DNA of 22,547 nucleotides from a virus. The stretch is from IMG/VR virus record IMGVR_UViG_3300021375_000175, positions 1 through 22,547 of that record; one strand, written 5' to 3'. The translations under genes were made by a program, and so were the position numbers. Of this stretch, positions 20,236-22,547 are shown piece after piece (the first letter of the stretch is position 1; each line of letters starts with the position of its first letter). The notes beneath the pieces are model-generated. The model ran no database searches, had not been told where the DNA came from, and saw nothing but the letters and a program-made list of their open reading frames with translations.

Positions 20236-21567
20236 TTATACCTCTACTGGTGCTCTACCTAGTGGCTCTTCTTCAGGACCCGCCGCCGCTGGTTCGTTCA
20301 TATCCATTTCAGGCTCTAATGCTAAATCGTCTATTGAGTCGCCACCTAAGTCACTATCAATGTCTCCTAAATCACTAGTATCACCTAGTCCAGTCATGTC
20401 CGCTCCTGTTCCAGTAATGCCACCAACTAATTGGTTAACACCTTCTTTAGCCGCCTTGGCACTTTCTAGTGCTGAACTTAAAACTTGCTCTGCTGAATCT
20501 TTAAATTGTGCGGCCGAATCTGCACCAAACTCATGTATCATTTGGTCTGCAATAGCAGGAATATCTTCGTTTACCATTCTGCCTAGTCTTTCAACATGAT
20601 CCTGAATATCATCTGCTAATGCTCTAACAGCCATAACAACTTCTGCTTCTTCTACAGTAGTTCCTTCAATTTCTTCTGATAACATATCATCAATAATGTC
20701 ATCAAACATACTTTCGTTTTTCTTTTCTGTTTTATCAAGCATATCTTTAACTTCGTCTGCTGACATGTTTATCTTTTTACCAATCTCTTCGTCGCTCATG
20801 CCTTTGCCTCTTAGACTATGTCCATATTTTGTTGCTTCGTTTGTATTATGTTGTGCAACTTTGGCTCCAAAGAACTTAATTCCATTTGTTAAAGCATCTT
20901 CTTCTAAGCCGTTGAGGAAGCCAACAATTGAATCTCTGCTTTTACCTGATGCTGTAGAAAACAATCCAAGTTTTTCTTCTATAGCATCTATACTTGAAGG
21001 GTCTGTAAGTTCAACACCTACTTCTTTTGCTAGTTCACTTAGTAGATATTCATTTAAATCTGTATTTGGCCCTTCTGTAGCAATTTCTTCTAATGATTCA
21101 CTTTTAGAACCACATGTTGATTCGTAGTAGTCTTTAGCCGCTTTAATTACTATAGGTAATATAACACCATCTTCGTGTGAGTATCTAGAGTCTTGTCTAA
21201 ATCTATTCATACATTCTGAACTTGCTTCTTCAACAGTATATCCACCGTCCATTAAATTTTGTACTTCTGCAACTAAGTTTGCTTTCATTTCCAAAAATGC
21301 AGGTGACTCAGCATAATAGCCTTCTGCTAACATAGTGTCTATGACATCTTTAATGCCTAGATACTTTGCATATTCAGGTTCTAATTGAAATTGCTTTGAT
21401 GTATTTTTTAGTTTAATAATTGCATTTTGAGACATTTCTCTAATAGTTTCTAACTTTTCTTTCTTTGGAAAAGAAGTTTTGATAGTCATATTAAATTGCT
21501 CTTTTAACAACTTATTAATATTATTAATTTTTGTTTTTCCGTTTGGATTAAAATCTCTTATAAACAT
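20236..21567 (-). CDS. 443-aa acidic helical protein, function unknown
   Basis: ATG 21567 has AGGA 7 bases upstream and a late box at 21608-21615. It is mostly helical, with Ala/Glu-rich stretches (SSALESAKAAKEGVNQLV) and a Gly/Asp-rich acidic tail (GLGDTSDLGDIDSDLGG). The segment LRGKGMSDEEIGKKINMSAD followed by EVKDML (about 257-280) looks like a helix-turn-helix of the sort found in sigma factors and recombinases, but this is weak. The late promoter, coiled helical content and acidic tail would suit a scaffold or virion-core protein. An internal ATG at residue 27 is an alternative start. Confidence 0.8.
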   Translation of the reverse strand: MFIRDFNPNGKTKINNINKLLKEQFNMTIKTSFPKKEKLETIREMSQNAIIKLKNTSKQFQLEPEYAKYLGIKDVIDTMLAEGYYAESPAFLEMKANLVAEVQNLMDGGYTVEEASSECMNRFRQDSRYSHEDGVILPIVIKAAKDYYESTCGSKSESLEEIATEGPNTDLNEYLLSELAKEVGVELTDPSSIDAIEEKLGLFSTASGKSRDSIVGFLNGLEEDALTNGIKFFGAKVAQHNTNEATKYGHSLRGKGMSDEEIGKKINMSADEVKDMLDKTEKKNESMFDDIIDDMLSEEIEGTTVEEAEVVMAVRALADDIQDHVERLGRMVNEDIPAIADQMIHEFGADSAAQFKDSAEQVLSSALESAKAAKEGVNQLVGGITGTGADMTGLGDTSDLGDIDSDLGGDSIDDLALEPEMDMNEPAAAGPEEEPLGRAPVEV

Positions 21568-21607
21568 TGTTTCTTCCTAAGTATATGTTCGCTGTTCGCT
21601 ATACTCT

Positions 21608-21615
21608 TATTTATC
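21608..21615 (-). promoter_or_regulatory. T4-like late promoter box (GATAAATA)
   Basis: GATAAATAAGAG on the minus strand, 40 bases upstream of ATG 21567. Between them a short direct repeat, GCGAACAGCGAACA, lies in the leader. Confidence 0.55.
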
Positions 21616-21632
21616 AATTTGATGATATTTTT

Positions 21633-22052
21633 TTAATAGTATGCAAGGTACCTTTTGGCTTCCTTAATCATCCCTAAACTTTCTTGCATCCTTACACCAG
21701 CAGTGAACACCTTTGAGGCATCTTTACTAGTTCTTATTGTGTGTTTATAAAATATAATGTCGTTGGTATGTTTATGGTACATATTAACATGACGGCATAT
21801 TTGAGAAACTCCTCTTTCGCCTTCTTTATTAAGTGTATCACAGAAGTTGTTAGCAGTTCTACTAAAGGGGATATCTTTAACCAGTACTTCTTTGTTAATA
21901 TAATTAAGTATATCAAAGCCTTGTTGTGTCTTTTTTACAACAAATACACCCTTTTTTGCAACATTAGATGCTAAAGTATCTAACTTCTTAGCAATATACT
22001 TTGGGTTATAGTTTCCTTTTTTGCGGATATGTCTTGTAGCCAATGTCTGCAC
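21633..22052 (-). CDS. 139-aa basic protein, function unknown
   Basis: The frame opens with GTG 22052 (AAGGA only 3 bases before) or TTG 22043 (AGGTG 6 bases before); the start is uncertain. The product is basic and helical (RHIRKKGNYNPKYIAKKLDT, VRMQESLGMIKEAKRYLAYY), with a central Cys/His segment (GVSQICRHVNMYHKHTND) that could be a metal site, though spacing fits no known finger. It overlaps the 73-aa gene upstream by 37-47 bases. No family recognised. Confidence 0.7.
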   Translation of the reverse strand: MQTLATRHIRKKGNYNPKYIAKKLDTLASNVAKKGVFVVKKTQQGFDILNYINKEVLVKDIPFSRTANNFCDTLNKEGERGVSQICRHVNMYHKHTNDIIFYKHTIRTSKDASKVFTAGVRMQESLGMIKEAKRYLAYY

Positions 22053-22227
22053 CTTTCCTTATTTTTTGCAAAACGTCTTTTTTAAAAAGTTCTTCTGCAA
22101 CATATTGTTCTTGCTCGTCTAAAGTATTTACTCCTGTAAAGCCTTGTAGATCAACTTTATTGAATATTCTTGACTCAGTACTACTTATTAAACTAAGGTA
22201 TTCGTTTTTTCCTTTAACTGCTTTCAT
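22006..22227 (-). CDS. 73-aa protein, function unknown
   Basis: ATG 22227 overlaps the stop of the gene before it as TAATG. The product starts MKAVKGKNEYLSLISSTESR and ends in a basic tail (GADIGYKTYPQKRKL). It is soluble and helical in the middle (LDEQEQYVAEELFKKDVLQK). The downstream gene starts inside it in another frame. No family recognised. Confidence 0.7.
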   Translation of the reverse strand: MKAVKGKNEYLSLISSTESRIFNKVDLQGFTGVNTLDEQEQYVAEELFKKDVLQKIRKGADIGYKTYPQKRKL

Positions 22228-22547
22228 TATCCGCCGGCGTGCATTGCCGCCATATGTTTTTTGTACTTTTTAGTACCTTTTTTGTGTGGTGACTTGCCTT
22301 CTTCTAATTCTGAGGTATCTAATTGAGACAGTATATCATCTATTACACTACTGCTATCTATAACATTTAACACACCGCCACTTGCAAAGTCGCCCATACG
22401 TTGTCCACCATGAACGTCATTTGGATCTACACAATCTTCTACATCTAATCTTTCTAATTCAGAATATATTGCATACTCTAAATCTTCTTTGTTCTTGAAT
22501 TGATGTTCTTCACCACGAAATTCGTCTACTAATTTATCAACACAGCC
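22227..22547 (-). CDS. C-terminal 106 residues of a gene running off the right edge
   Basis: The minus-strand frame is open from the window edge (GGC first) to TAA at 22227-22229, which overlaps the next ATG as TAATG. The visible part begins GCVDKLVDEFRGEEHQF, is acidic and helical, contains DPNDVHGGQRMGDFASGGV, and ends in a basic tail (KSPHKKGTKKYKKHMAAMHAGG). The start is outside the window. No family recognised. Confidence 0.8.
   Translation of the reverse strand, partial: GCVDKLVDEFRGEEHQFKNKEDLEYAIYSELERLDVEDCVDPNDVHGGQRMGDFASGGVLNVIDSSSVIDDILSQLDTSELEEGKSPHKKGTKKYKKHMAAMHAGG

Noticed and set aside
20696-21127. 143-codon open frame on the plus strand
   Set aside because: It lies fully antisense to the 443-aa gene, is Ser/Leu-rich as expected for a shadow, and has no ribosome site or promoter.
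21734-21916. 60-codon minus-strand frame inside the 139-aa gene
   Set aside because: It is an alternative frame of the longer gene, with no ribosome site and no coupling.
1-22547. CRISPR array, transposon, integrase or attachment site
   Set aside because: No spaced repeats, terminal inverted repeats, transposase or integrase motifs were seen. The tRNA genes could serve as attachment sites, but nothing next to them supports it.

Overview
The window is AT-rich, tightly packed phage DNA, most likely from a marine T4-like myovirus of the cyanophage/pelagiphage type. The evidence is: class Ia ribonucleotide reductase genes nrdA-nrdB, a PAAR spike-tip protein, a large virion protein with the N-terminal 'RIQQRRG...GEFGFATDSKQLYIGG' signature common in marine myoviruses, a PD-(D/E)XK exonuclease, an Sm-like small protein, a tRNA cluster, and at least eleven copies of a TATAAATA/GATAAATA box in the position of T4 late promoters. 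The host cannot be read from the sequence; SAR11 or another AT-rich marine bacterium would fit the composition.

Layout (nearly everything is on the minus strand, so transcription runs right to left). 22547-18864: a partial gene, two small unknown genes, a 443-aa acidic protein, two ~110-aa proteins and an exonuclease. 18822-15681: a 900-aa fibre-like virion protein and a 143-aa partner. 15601-11329: an operon nrdA-nrdB-SGNH hydrolase joined by TAATG stop/start overlaps. 11293-9676: Sm-like protein, PAAR protein and a radical SAM/twitch enzyme, the last coupled to PAAR by TAATG. 6953-9689: the only plus-strand island, a subtilisin-like protease with Ig-like C-terminal region plus a radical-SAM-like protein without the iron-sulphur cysteines. 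6862-5831: a PP-loop (asparagine-synthase-like) ATPase. 5732-4592: a cascade of eight tiny, mostly membrane-spanning proteins joined by overlaps; six are 52 aa or shorter. 4539-2735: a 7Fe ferredoxin, a one-helix membrane protein, an SGNH hydrolase and a 2-oxoglutarate/Fe(II) oxygenase in one overlapping operon. 2668-1580: a class 3 lipase and a membrane/coiled-coil protein. 1505-643: two small unknown genes, each followed by a terminator hairpin. 544-1: tRNA-Thr, a Lys-rich 82-aa protein, tRNA-Ala and a truncated tRNA-Asp.

How it fits together: late boxes define transcription units that start at about 21608, 18848, 15641, 11320, 10976, 5778, 4545, 2719, 1538, 1271 and 561 on the minus strand and at 6896 on the plus strand. 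The ferredoxin gene also has a near-perfect sigma70 promoter and nrdA a weaker one, which suggests early expression by host polymerase followed by late expression. The block from about 2.7 to 10.7 kb is an accessory region rich in enzymes that could modify peptides, lipids or glycans (PP-loop ATPase, subtilase, two radical SAM-type proteins, SGNH hydrolase, 2OG oxygenase, lipase, ferredoxin). It is the most likely place for an undescribed function. All functional calls come from motif reading by eye; no database search was possible.
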